NCBI GenBank assembly: GCA_916700875.1
Contig: CAKAKS010000013.1
Span: 10,670,596-10,734,595 of the forward strand
Direction: 5' to 3'
DNA: 64,000 nt
Origin: Sebastes aleutianus
Lineage: Eukaryota > Chordata > Actinopteri > Perciformes > Sebastidae
A program made the position numbers and the translations under genes. A model generated the notes under the pieces. That model was not told the DNA's origin. It saw nothing but the letters and a program-made list of their open reading frames with translations, and made no database searches. Positions 23,210-34,579 of the stretch are shown in pieces (the first letter of the stretch is position 1; each line of letters begins with the position of its first letter).

Positions 23210-23851
23210 TAGGGATGTCATGGGGGAACTGACACTTTGGTACCAAGAAATTTGCCATCAACCAAGTTGATGGCAAATTTCTGAAAACATAATGGTTCTT
23301 GATTTTCTACATACCGCAGGTATCAGGGAGCAGGGCTCGAGACTAACGGCGGCCCGACGTAAAGGACGCAGTAAACTCACTATCAACGCATCCAGGGGAC
23401 GCACCCTATTTTTTCCCTGATAATACTACATCGTGAACAACAAATCCATGCTGAAACCGGCAGGAGAGTTAGTAACGTTAGCTGTTAGCAGCCGGTAAGC
23501 AGCACAGTCCTGCTAGGCTAAATAAGAGAGCTAACAGCTAACATTAAAGGAGGATGCATCATGTTACATTATGATGTGTTTAGGCTCTATTAGTTTTGGA
23601 CGAAGGTTAATTATAACGTTATCATGAAGTGTTCAAATTTTTTTTGGTGAGCAACTTTAATACAGTTTGAAGGAGATGTCACAGCAATATAAAATCAATA
23701 ATAGAGAGGGAATTATGACCTGTTTAACTTCCTAACTCCAAGTGTTTATTGTTTTGTTTTTGCTTTTTTTACTGTGGTATCGAATTGGTATCAAAAATCA
23801 TGGAAAATCACTGTTATTGACTACTACATTTCTGGTATCCTGACATCCCTA
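23210..23851. mobile_element. hAT-like MITE, family D (TAGGGATGTCA / TGACATCCCTA), 642 bp
   Basis: Terminal inverted repeats of at least 11 bp, TAGGGATGTCA and TGACATCCCTA, flanked by an exact 8-bp duplication TTGATTAG (23202-23209 and 23852-23859). Subterminal GGTACCAAG and GGTATCGAATTGGTATC words are present. No transposase. A fragment of the same family seems to begin at about 39043. Confidence 0.88.
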
Positions 23852-24015
23852 TTGATTAGGGTTTAGGAAAAGATTGTGGTTTGGGTTAGTAAAAGTACAT
23901 TTGTTCTGTTAATTAATTATGTCTGTCACATAACAAAACTAAGGCAAAATAAGTTTGACCCATCAACCTCAATTCCCTCCCGCCCTACGCGGACATTCAT
24001 TCTCTTTATTCTACA

Positions 24016-24353
24016 TCAGTTGGTAAATGGTAAATGGACTTGCATTTATATAACGCTTTTCTAGTCTTGCGACCACTCAAAGCTCTTTACACTACATGTC
24101 AGCATTCACCCATTCATACACTGATGGCAGAGGCTGCTAAGGTGCCAATTTTGCCCATCAGGATCTAATCTAAATACTCATTCACACACCGATGGCTATG
24201 CATTCAGGAGCAATTTGGGGTTAAGTGTCTTGCTCAAGGACACATCGACATGTGACGGGTTAGGGTTAGGGTTAGCCGGAGCAGCCGGGGATCGAACCAC
24301 CGACCTTCGGATTGGTGAAAGACTTTTCTAACCTCTGAGCCACAGCCGCCCCC
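24016..24353 (-). mobile_element. tRNA-derived SINE with LINE-type tail
   Basis: On the minus strand the head reads GGGGCGGCTGTGGCTCAGAG (A-box region TGGCTCAGAGG) and, about 35 nt later, GGTTCGATCCC (B box), the split RNA polymerase III promoter of tRNA-derived SINEs. A conserved body follows (TGAGCAAGACACTTAACCCC, AAAGAGCTTTGAGTGGTC, TATATAAATGCAAG) and the 3' end is a short tandem ATTTACC repeat, as in LINE-mobilised SINEs. Three TTAGGG-like units lie just after the head. It sits inside the 22958-24531 element. Confidence 0.8.
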
Positions 24354-24539
24354 ATAATTATTAGATGGTCTGAGCATCTAATAATGACTCGGATGGGTTT
24401 ATATTTGAGTTGGCTGAAAGCCCGGTATGTCTCATATTGACACTAAATGGTGCCTCACTGCGTCTGTATCAGACGTTGAGGGTCACTGACCAAGTGTTGG
24501 TGTTTGACGAGTTGGGAGTGAGAACGGGTTGAATATGAT

Positions 24540-26500
24540 TGACACCACCAGAACATCTACTAAATGGACTTTGTGGTGAGATGGTTTTCTCTGGATTAAT
24601 ATTTAAATGATAAGAAGCAATAGGATCTAAATGATGGGATATAAACATTATAACAGATCAACATTACCTCTGCAGTAAGACACAGGCTACAAATTTGCCT
24701 CAGCGGTGGTCTCCCAGTTAATTTGACAAAGACGTATTGATGTTTAATTAGTACCTTTAAGTTCATATAGCTGTAGACCCACTGTGCAATCTGTATTTGT
24801 AACCCCACGGGGAGTAAAGGAGGGATGGAGGGATGGAGGGATGGAGGGATGGAGGGGAAGGGAAGTGAATAAGGCAGAAATGGGAAAATGTCACTCAGAG
24901 TCGATAAATGAGGTAATGAAAGTGGAGCATTTTTCATTGCTACCAGCACTATTTGTACAAAAAGAAAGAAATACACACTCGCAAACAGGAATGTGTAACC
25001 ACTCACCCATGCATCACACAAACACTCCAGCAGGAGAAACTCATTATGTTTCCTGAAAGGCCTCTCGGCAATTAATCACAAGCATACCCCCCCATACGTT
25101 TATCAGCCAGTATCACTCAACTGAGAGAGCTTGAGAGACGTACTGTAAAGAGTGAATGAAACACAAAGGGAGGAGTTATTAAGTGAACATGAAATAGGAA
25201 TTTTTAAGGCACCTTCCGGCAGAAAGAAATGAATTAAGCCGCAAATAAAAAGAGACAGAAGACGGATTACAGCTGAACTTTAGAAATGTCAAGAAAGAAA
25301 ATGTAAATTAGGATTGTTCCATGAGCTGAAATCAAAACAGACTAACCAAAGAAAAGGTAAACTTCAATAATCTGTTATATCTTTAATTCTCGTTAAAAGT
25401 CAGCTAATGTATTGCTTTTAAGAGAAAACGGTAGAGATGCACTCTTCAGTATATTGTAATCTACTACCTAAAGGTTTGAGTGAGGTATGCATGTAGCAGT
25501 AGGTTCAACATTTCTGAAGGAATTTCAGCCGTTTTTAAGCTGTTATACAATTAGTCTGATGCATTCATGCTTCGAACCATTATCATTATTTATTTAACAA
25601 TTGCACTTCCATCCACATTTATCATATAATTTATTCATTGAAAAAAACAATTTCCGCTTCGAGTGAATGAAAATGCTGTTTTTGCAGTGTTTGAGGAAAT
25701 TGGACCAAATTTTGCTCTCCAACTTTTTCTAATTTGAATTATTATTATGATTCACAGATTGAGGCCCAGAGACATGTTTAAATCTTGGTGGAGGTCATTT
25801 TTCAATCAACAACAGAAATACTGTGTATAATAGGAAAACAACGAATTTATTATTTACTACTGCAGCAGGGCGAGTATTGACTCTCCCCAGTGTAGTATCT
25901 GTCCACATCCTAGTATACCATAGCTTTGTATCGGCATGTTAGCCTTCCACTACGGAAACTTAACCTCAGGAAATAGTAGGGGTGTGAATTATAAGTTTAA
26001 TCAACATTTTGATGATATCACAAAGTCTGCCATGAACGATATGAGATGATGTCATATCATATGACCATTTAACAGAGTCAGTTACACTTATATCAACACA
26101 TCACAAAAAGCAACTAAAACATGATTCAACAATTGTATTACTGAGCTCTTCCTGACATTTAAATGAAAAACAATCTATTATTTTGAATAAAACGAATAAA
26201 TATGAAGTGAGAATTTAAAAACAAGACTTGGTCAGAACCAAGTGTATGGCTGGAACTTATATGGTCAGTATGTGAATTTGTGGCTAAATTGTTACACAAA
26301 TAGTCAGTGATCATGTCTATAATGTCAGTTTTTTCCACTTATGTTTGATTGAAAGACAACTTATAATGAAGCAATTGACATTCAATCAGTAAATTATATA
26401 TCATATACAAGGTGAAAATGTATTAGCATGACATACAGTATGGAATGTTAAAAGTATTTCAGTTTTTTATTAAAGCATGTGTATCAAAAGCATTCATCAT
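24540..26500. other. Non-coding; no gene recognised
   Basis: Contains a short (ATGGAGGG)n array at about 24815-24856 and otherwise AT-rich unique-looking DNA. Near 25977 AGGGGTGTGAATTATAAG may be the start of a degraded hAT-like element, unconfirmed. Confidence 0.4.
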
Positions 26501-27006
26501 ATAAGTGGTGTGTAACAATATATATAAATATACTTTGATACATTGAACCACTGACACGCTCCCCAGAAAACATAAACACAGAACTGTTCTCCACCTTTTC
26601 ATTTTGAAAGAGCAACGACCAATGAGGAAACTCCAACAGTCGGCCGACCAATCCTGTAACTTCATCACTCAGTCAGTCACTCTGACAGACTTTTGCATTT
26701 GTAGGACTGGCTCTCTGCGGTCCAACCAAAAGAGGCCTATCTTAAAGATGATGATGAATTTTAACGCCACTAGCGGGCTGTAGCGGGCTCAGTTTTGAAG
26801 CTAGGATGAAGACACTGGTATCAATAAGACTACAGAGACAGCAGAGCTGTAGTCTTACACACTTCTCTGCGCTTCCATTAGAGAAATTACCCATCCAAAA
26901 CCTAACTGAGACTGTGTCTGCCCCACGGCCACTTAAATGTATTAAATTAAAAGTAAACAGAAGAGGATTTAAACATAATAATCTCATACAATCTAACACT
27001 AGCACT

Positions 27007-27704
27007 GCAATAAAGCAACAAAACAGGAGAATTAAATGTGGACTGTTAAATATCAGTTCTCTGTCATCTAAAGCTCTACTAGTAAATTATTTAATATCAG
27101 ATAATCACATTGATTGATTTTGTCTTACTGAAACCTGGCTGTGTCATGAAGAATATGTCAGCCTAAACGAATCCACTCCCCCGAGTCATATTAATACTCA
27201 CATTCCTCGAGACACCGGCCGAGGAGGTGGAGTTGCAGCCATCTTCGACTCAAGCCTATTAATAAACCCTAAAACTAAACTAAATTATAACTCATTTGAA
27301 AGCCTTGTTCTTAGTCTTTCACACCCAACCTGGAAAACACTACAGCCAATTCTCTTTGTTATAGTGTACCGCGCTCCAGGCCCATATTCTGAATTTCTAT
27401 CTGAATTCTCAGAGTTTCTATCAAGCTTAGTCCTGAAAACAGATAAAGTCATTATAGTAGGTGATTTTAATATTCATGTGGACGTTGATAATGATAGCCT
27501 CAGTACTGCGTTTATCTCTTTATTAGATTCAATTGGTTTCTCGCAGAACGTGCATAAACCCACTCACCGCTTTAACCACACCCTCGACCTTGTTATGTCA
27601 TATGGCGTTGAAATTGAACATTTAATTGTTTTTCCACAGAACTCTCTTTTATCAGACCATTATTTAATCACTTTTGAATTCTTATTACTAGACTATACAC
27701 CATA
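27007..27704 (+). pseudogene. LINE AP-type endonuclease domain, broken
   Basis: Translated pieces include CGLLNISSLSSKALLVNYLI, then a TGA stop, then FCLTETWL, RGGGVAAIF, IVYRAPGP, VIIVGDFNIHVD and LLSDHYLITFE. These match the usual order of AP-endonuclease landmarks in CR1/L2-type LINEs: the N-loop, the TETWL glutamate, GGGVA, YRPP-like, GDFN and SDH. The enzyme nicks target DNA to start reverse transcription. The stop at 27115-27117 breaks the frame, and IHVD is followed by a normal HTLDLV block. The ORF continues weakly to about 28004 before the Tc1 insertion. It is not functional. Confidence 0.75.
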
Positions 27705-28006
27705 AGACAAAAGTGTGTACACAAGATGTCTATCTGATAGTGTTGTAGCTAAATTTAAGGAAGTGATTCCATCAGCATTAAATTCAATACCATGTCTCAA
27801 TATAACAGAGGGCTCGTATGCTAACTTTAGCTCCACCCAAATTGCATAGCCATGTTTTCCTACAACCCTCAGTAGTAGTGACTTCATGAGTTTCTTTAAT
27901 GATAAAATCCTAACTATTAGAGACAAATTTAATCACCTCCTACCGTCAACTGGTACCAATTTATCCTCAAACTTAGGAACCTCAGAAACAGCTGTACAAC
28001 CTGATA

Positions 28007-29274
28007 AACTGGGAAAAAAAGTTCGAAAATGTGATGGATTATTTCTCTGTTGTTACAATGCTAATGGTCATTGTATTTTACATCGTTGGAAAGCCTGTTT
28101 ATTTACCTTCACAATGATGTCCAACTGTAAGGATCATGCATTTGTGGGATGAGCAGCACAGCTGATTATGTGGGGAGTGCACAAGAACAATTTGCCAAAA
28201 TGCTCTGCCAATGGTAAACAGTGTATTCTCCTGTTGGTATTGACTCTTGTTTTGAGTTGTTTGGTGGATTGGATGATTGAACTCTCTATCAGTAACAAGG
28301 AACAAACAAGACATATTGGCAATTTTACACTTTATTCATTTAATACACCGTCAGGAGCCTCAGTAGCGGGTGGAAGATCCATACGCAGCCACAACAGCCT
28401 GGCACCTCCTCCTCATGCTGGTCACCAACCTGGTCACACATTGCTGTTGGATGGGGTTCCATTCCTCAACCAGGATTCGTTGCAGGTCAGCCAGCGTGGT
28501 TGTGTTGGTCACTCTAACACGTACAGCACGCCCAAGCTGATCCCACAAGTGTTGAATTGGAATGAGGTCTGGACTCTTGGCAGGCCGTTCCATTCTCTCT
28601 ACTCCCACATTGTGGAGGTAGTCTCTGATAACCCTGGCTCTGTGGGGGAGAGCGTTGTCATCTTGGAGGATGAAGTTAGGTCCCAGATTGTGGAGATATG
28701 GGATCGCCTCTGGCTGCAGAATCTCATCCCGATATCTCACTGCATTGAGATGGCCTTCAATGATGACAAGCCTTGTTTTGTCAGTGAGGGAGATGCGCCC
28801 CCCACAACATGACACTGCCCCCACCAAAAGCTGTTACTCCATCGGTGCAACAATCAGCATAGCGTTCTCCACGTCGTCTCCATACTTTGACCCTGCCATC
28901 CGACTTTGGCAGACAGAACCTGGACTCATCACTGAACATGACATTCCCCCACATGTTCAGGTTCCATTGACTGTGTTGTCGACACCAGCACAAACGGGCC
29001 TGACGGTGAAGGGCAGTCATTGCAGGCTTCCTGGTAGCCTTATTAGAATACACTGTTTACCATTGGCAGAGCATTTTGGCAATTTTTTCTTGGGTGCTAC
29101 CCACATAATCAGCTGTGCTGCTCATCCCACAAATGCATGATCCTTACAAGTTGGACATCATTGTGAAGGTAAATAAACAGGCTTTCCAACGATGTAAAAT
29201 ACAATGACCATTAGCATTGTAACAACAGAGAAATAATCCACCAAACACAAGTTTACCAACTTTTTTTCCCAGTT
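28007..29274 (-). mobile_element. Tc1/mariner-like transposon with long inverted repeats
   Basis: TA dinucleotides at 28005-28006 and 29275-29276 flank the ends AACTGGGAAAAAAAGTT and its reverse complement, giving a 1268-bp element. Inverted repeats extend well over 100 bp (for example CATTTGTGGGATGAGCAGCA near 28140 against TGCTGCTCATCCCACAAATG near 29117), as in IR/DR-type Tc1 elements of fish. A broken transposase lies on the minus strand between them. Confidence 0.9.
28360..29053 (-). pseudogene. Tc1-like transposase remnant (DDE domain, frameshifted)
   Basis: The transposase would bind the inverted repeats and catalyse cut-and-paste at TA. The upstream piece (29053-28781) carries VMFSDESRFCL, the first catalytic Asp, and GGGSVMLWG; a frameshift near 28800 leads into the second piece (28827-28360) with NFILQDDNALPHRARVIRDY, the second Asp, and SPDLIPIQHLWDQLGR. 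In active Tc1-type enzymes the last block has Glu where this copy has Gln (PIQHLW), so the DDE triad is incomplete. The N-terminal DNA-binding part is absent from the coding trace. Confidence 0.85.
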
Positions 29275-29970
29275 TATAAAGCGTCTCTAGATAACTTCTG
29301 TTATGATTTGACGCTATATAAAAATAAATTGAATTGAATTGAATTGAATATGAAACTACAAAAAAAGAAATCCATCGGTACCAACCATGTCATACTAGCT
29401 TGTTGCGAAGGAGCCTAAATAACACTCCAAACTTACGCTAAACTTTGGCGAGGAAATGCTGTCATGTCCATCTTCAAAGGGCTCCCCTTGACCCATGACC
29501 TCCAGATATGTGAATGTAAATGGGTTCTATGGGTACCCACGAGTCTCCCCTTTACAGACATGCCCACTTTATGATAATCACATGCAGTTTGGGGTAAGTC
29601 ATAGTCAAGTCAGCACACTGACACACTGACAGCTGTTGTTGCCTGTTGGGCTGCAGTTTGCCATGTTATGATTGGAGCATTTTGTTTTATGCTAAATGCA
29701 GTACCTGTGAGGGTTTCTGGACAATATCTGTCATTGTTTTGTGTTGTTCATTGATTTACAATAATAAATATATACATACATTTACATAAAGCAGCATATT
29801 TGCCCACTCCATGTTGATAAGAGGATTAAATAATAAATACTAATTAAATCTCCCTTTAAATTACATTTTGAAGAGATAAAAAATGTGCAATTAATTTGTG
29901 ATTAATCACGATTAACTGTGGACAATCGGGATTAATCGCAATTCAATATTTTAATCGATTGACAGCCCTA

Positions 29971-31890
29971 GAATCAATATATATCGATCCACATCGATGT
30001 ATTGTTACACTCTTAAAACAGAGTGAGGTTCTTACTTGTGTTTCTAATGTATTTCACCTGGGACATTTCAGATAATGTATTTGTCATTAAAAAGACTAAA
30101 GTGGGATCAACTACACCATATCACAACTTAGATTTATACGTGTATAACTAAAATCATAACAACAGACTTACTGAATAATTTATACAAAAGTCTGTATATA
30201 AAATTATTAACAAATATATATTTTTTGCCACATTCTGTGTAAACCCAGTATTTGTGCACAGTTGCAGATATAGATCAGGCTACACTAATATTATTAGTAT
30301 TATTATGAGTATCCAATGGTGTAGGATGATTTCCAACACCTGTATTAAAAAGTAAATTTTTTGAAAAAAGAGAGATGTAGTCAGTTCCAAAATTCACAAC
30401 ATGTTTTTATCAAACAAAATATTCAGCTTCAATCCATAGTTGTTGGTGTTTAGCCTTTCAAAAACAACATTTTCACTGCGGTCAAAAAACTGTTTGCTCA
30501 CATACTGATGAGTTATGTTCTAAGTCATTTAATACACTCAATGTATTTGTTCGAGGATTTTTTTTATTTTTTTTAGGGTAATGCCGTCAGAAAATATAGG
30601 GGGGGGGGTTCTGCTTTTTTTACATACAAGTAGGGGGCGGGGCTTAAAGGAAAATAGATTGGGAACCACTGATTTATAGCATCTCTATGTCGTGTTTGGT
30701 AGGCGAGCGAAGTGAGAAAAAGAAATAACAGTTTTAGTCTTATTTTACGTATAGTGTGTTTTTAAACGTGCAGTTTGTTTAATGTTGAACCCCGTCAAAG
30801 AAGAATTTATTTTAATCTGTGACAGACAATAAAGTTGAACTTGTTTCATCTTTTTAATTATTTACCTACACTTTTTGGATTAGCTGTGTTTCCATTTTTC
30901 ACACCTTGAAACACCTTCCTGCAGTGGAAGGCGGCTATATGTTGGCTGTTCTACAAGTATGCAGGACAGGTGTTGTTGTTGTAGTTTATTCATATTTTAG
31001 GTTGGTTAGTTTGTGCACCCCTTGGCCGTATCTGTCTGGAACTGTCTCTCTTTGTATCCTCTTCTCTGTCTCTCCATACCTTTGCCAATAAAACAACAGA
31101 CATTGACTTTTATTTTTGCTTTGATTAAAAGTTATGACAGTGCAGCGTTGAAGGGAGAGAGGGAAAGGGAAGACTAGTCCCAAGTGGACAAGTGTGAAAC
31201 ACTTTCTGTTCCATGTCAACTTTTTTGCATCAGTGTGTTTTTGTGTGTGTGTGTATATGTCCATATTCCCCTCTGTGCTGCTGTCAAAATTTCCATTAAA
31301 ACACGGTTGATGTGTCAACAGCAACACCATAAGCACAACAGCGATCGGTGCTCTGGGCGGCTCTGAGCAGAGCGGTTCGGCAAAATACAGAGAGAACTTT
31401 TACTCTCAAAATAGGTTTTATAAATGGGTTTTCTCTTTGATTTATGTTCTGCTCAGCCAATGTTCCTCTTAACTACGGAGTCCTGAAGGAAGCAAGAGCC
31501 AGAACTTGTCCTTAAGAGCATATTGGTGTTGTTGGTCTTCCAAACTTAGGTCAGCTGGGGGCTTCTGACTTTAAGATTGAAAAAATTAAATGAATTCTTC
31601 CATAGAGAAATGCTGCACAATTACACTTTACTGTAATTTATGTAGTACGACTACTAGTTTTTAACAGATTTTTAAAGTCTTGATAAATGCATGCCCGCCT
31701 GATAATGTTAGAATATGACTATGTTGTTTAGACATTTCAATATTGTAATGACAGCTTGTTCCACTATGGCGATACCGCATCAAAAAATGACTGAATTAAG
31801 TTTTAAAGTTGTATTTTATATCTTGTAATGCTATAGTGAATGGATAAACTAATGAGCTACTTTGAACACAGTAGGAAGTTTCAGAGTTTT
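29971..31890. other. Non-coding; possible degraded hAT-like end at the left
   Basis: ATATATCGATCCACATCGAT followed by GTATTGTTACAC (29976-30012) looks like the end of another element; a possible partner GTGTGTAACAATATATATAA sits at about 26512, outside the composite. A run of about 10 G is at 30600. No exon was recognised. Confidence 0.35.
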
Positions 31891-31899
31891 TACTGATAA

Positions 31900-32955
31900 C
31901 TAAGGGTGTTCCACAAGGTTCAATCCTAGATCCAGTTCTTTTTAAAATTTATATTAATAACATTATCTCACTTTTAACTAACTGCCATGCATGATTGTAT
32001 GCAGATGATACAGTTTTGTATTTCCAAATGCTCAGCTAGCTGTAAAGAACCTGCAACATTCCATTATTGCTCTCCAAGTTTCACTTAATAATCTAAAACT
32101 TGTATTGAATGCACATAAAACAAAGTTAATGTTGTTCTCTAGAGCTAGTGGTACAGATAATAATAACTTGACGTACTATATAAAGATCCAATATTGATAG
32201 AGTTACAGAATATAAATACCTTGGTATTTGGATAGATGACAAACTCACATTCAAATATCTTATAGACAATCTTGGCAATAAATTGTGACAAAAGATTGGT
32301 TATCTATATAGAACTAGAACTAACTGTCCCATGTTTTGTAGAAAAATCTGTTGTCCTCTCAGTTCTGGTTTATAGTTATGTGATTTATCGGCATGCTACT
32401 CTTAAGCCCTTGGATGCTGTTTATCATTCTGCACTTAGGTAGATTACTGGTGATATTTATAGCACTCATCACTGCATCCTGTATGAAAAGGTTGGTTGGA
32501 CTTCACTGACAGATAGGCGTAATAAACATCGTTATTTGTTTATGTATAAAGCCCTCATTGGTAAGCTACCACCTTAGATCACAATCTTGGACCTTATCGA
32601 ACAAGCTCTCATGACCGGCTTACGCTTACAGTCCCACAAACACAATCTGCTCTTGGAAAGTCGTCCTTTTCACTCAATGCCCCCATCTCATGGAACAACC
32701 TCCAACACACCTTGAGGTCAGTGCTCTCCCAACCTATTGACTGTTTAGGGCCACGATATGGGCCATTGTGTGTAAGTGTGTAATTGTAAAGCTGGTTTTG
32801 TTGTTCTTATCTTTGTTTTTATCTTTTTTTCTTTTAAAAGAAAAATCCTTCTATACGATTGTTTTTCTTTGTTTTGTTTATCTGACTGAACTCTCCATCA
32901 ATGAGGGCCTGCCCTCAATGATAACTCTGAGATATAAATAAACTAAATGAAATTT
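31900..32955 (+). pseudogene. LINE reverse transcriptase remnant with 3' end
   Basis: Reading across stops and shifts, the region gives KGVPQGSILDPVLFKIYINN, then a TGA, then LYADDTVLY (31995-32021), where Asp-Asp is the RT catalytic pair. It continues with LNNLKLVLNAHKTKLMLFS, then KYLGIWIDDKLTF, IDNLGNKL and ITGDIYSTHHCILYEKVGWT. This order is that of the palm, thumb and C-terminal part of a CR1/L2-like LINE RT. At least five in-frame stops occur. The 3' end is GATATAAATAAACTAAATGA near 32931-32950. The 5' half is missing. It differs in sequence from the LINE at 26813. Confidence 0.8.
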
Positions 32956-32959
32956 GTAT

Positions 32960-33315
32960 AAAACCTGTGGAAACTCATCACCCACATAGGTGTTTTTCTG
33001 ATTCTCTGGACTGTGCACAGTGCTTTTAAATCTTTTAAGTTATCATTTATATGTGGTGACTTGTTATTTATCCGCGGTAATTCATCAAATTCATTGCAGA
33101 GAATGTAACACCCCAACTACGTTTAACCAAAGCAATCAGGACTTTTCCTGTTCTGTATTGTGAAAGTAATAAAGGCGGCGGTTTGTATTGTGACTAACAC
33201 TGTGGAAAATGAAAGAGACTGTCGGATGAGTTGATTTCACACCACAGGGAACATGAGCAAAAGCAGCAAAAGGGAAAGAAATAGATAGAAGATGTGAGAT
33301 TGAAGGTAAAATATG
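32960..33315. other. No recognisable feature
   Basis: Ordinary non-coding sequence between the LINE remnant and a GT microsatellite. Confidence 0.4.
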
Positions 33316-33317
33316 CT

Positions 33318-33319
<2 letters not shown>

Positions 33320-33352
<33 letters not shown>
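33320..33352 (+). repeat. (GT)n microsatellite
   Basis: About 16 GT units. Confidence 0.95.
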
Positions 33353-33354
<2 letters not shown>

Positions 33355-33397
33355 GTGTGTGTTTGATGACTCCAGTGAATAGCACTATTATATTATT

Positions 33398-34572
33398 AGG
33401 GCCCGAGCACCGACAACATCGGGGCAGCGAAGGCCCTATTGAAACTGTAGTGTTTATTATTATTATTCTCCCCAATGAATCGCCTTTTTGACGACCTTAG
33501 CCATCTGAAAAAGTTGTTAAACTTGGCAGACTTTTCAGACGCGGTGAAAAATTTGATATTTTAAGGGTCTCGGGCTTGGCCGGGGCAAAATGGCTCGCTA
33601 GCGCCCCCTAGTTGAAAAAATTGAGCCCCGCGCTCCGGCTTCACGTACATGTATGAAATTTGGCAGATAGATGTAACATGTGAAGACAAACAAAAAAGCC
33701 TCTGGGAGGTATGCCCAAACCTCAACAGGAAGTCAGCCATCTTGAACTTAATATGCGATTTTCGCCCATTTTTGGCGTTTTATAGGTCGCGTACTTTAAC
33801 AAACTCCTCCTACAGATTTGATCAGATCGACTTGAAATTTGGTCAGGAATGTCAAAATGGTGAGTTTTCAATGAACGACCTGACCGTAGCGTGCTGGCCG
33901 TTTTGATCCATTCGCCATGAAACAGGAAGTTGTTATAACTCAGCTGTACATAGTCCGATCTGCCCCAGATTTCTCAGGTATGATGGTGGTCCAGTCTTGA
34001 AGACATGTACATGTAAAAATATACTCATAGCCCCGCCCCAATACGTTAGCCACGCCCCCTTTCATAACTCATGAACCGTTTGTCGTCGAGTCTTGTGGGA
34101 GGTGTCATATCACTCAGCAGAGAGTTCCTGTTTCATTGGTGAAGGTTAGCCCTGCCCCCTACACATTAGCCACGCCCCTTTCATAACTCATAAACCGTTT
34201 GTCGTAGAGTCTTGTGGGAGGTGTCATATCACTCAGCAGAGAGTTCCTGTTTCATTGGTGAAGGTTAGCCCCTCCCCCTACACATTAGCCACGCCCCTTT
34301 CATAACTCATGAACCGTTTGTCGTAGAGTCTTGTAGGAGGTATCATATCACTCAGCAGAGAGTGCCTGTTAAGTTGGTATTTGTATCCCCGCCCCCAACA
34401 CATTAGCCACGCCCCCTATTTTATAACTCATAGAGTCTTGTGGCAGGCGTAATGGCGCTCGTCAGAGTTTCGGTTTCACGGTGCCCGGCCGCGTCGGTCG
34501 GCGTCCCGCCAGCAACCCCGACCCGCGAGGAGGGGCGAGAGCTCGTTCATCGCTGCTCGCAGCTTTAATTAC
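33398..34572 (+). mobile_element. GC-rich dispersed repeat (AGGGCCCGAGCACCGA... / ...GCAGCTTTAATT) with internal tandem units
   Basis: Starts TTAGGGCCCGAGCACCGACA and ends TTCATCGCTGCTCGCAGCTT followed by TAATT, ends I recall as those of a very common fish repeat of unclear class. Inside, about four units of roughly 115-120 bp (ATAACTCATGAACCGTTTGT, AGTCTTGTGGGAGGTGTCAT, ATTAGCCACGCCCC) lie in tandem at about 34060-34450. A short open frame at 33649 is probably incidental. Confidence 0.6.
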
Positions 34573-34579
34573 AGTGTGA

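Larger units (their letters stand above)
22958..24531. mobile_element. Terminal-inverted-repeat element (CGTTCTCACTCCCAACTCG type), host of two nested insertions
   Basis: Left end CAACACGTTCTCACTCCCAA continuing to ...CTTGGTCAGTG; right end the reverse complement, closing with GGGAGTGAGAACGGGTTG. The inverted match extends roughly 50 bp. Flanks AATATGA at 22951-22957 and 24532-24538 are identical, a 7-bp (possibly longer) target duplication. The core has no transposase and contains a 642-bp MITE and a SINE, leaving about 600 bp of original element. Confidence 0.75.
26813..29346 (+). mobile_element. CR1/L2-like LINE, internally deleted, endonuclease part plus 3' end
   Basis: The retained pieces are the 5' coding part (26813-28006) and the 3' end with a (TTGAA)n tail (29277-29346); the reverse transcriptase portion is absent. 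The 3' end GATTTGACGCTATATAAAAA is shared with 16265 and 43069. The Tc1-like element occupies 28007-29274 within it. Confidence 0.7.
26757..29970 (-). mobile_element. hAT-like family A element split by a LINE (nested composite)
   Basis: The right segment (29347-29970) is family A in reverse orientation relative to 5761, ending TCGATTGACAGCCCTA. The left segment (26757-26812) contains TTTTAACGCCACT and AGCGGGCTCAGTTTTGAAGC, which match the other end of that element in reverse. Between them is the LINE at 26813-29346, itself split by a Tc1-like element. ATGAA occurs at both LINE junctions and may be its target duplication. The outermost left terminus was not found intact. Confidence 0.7.

Noticed and set aside
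24257..24280. Telomere repeat at a chromosome end
   Set aside because: Only about three TTAGGG-like units, lying inside a SINE.
24330..24353. Functional tRNA gene on the minus strand
   Set aside because: A and B boxes are present but the acceptor stem does not close and the sequence runs on into a SINE body.
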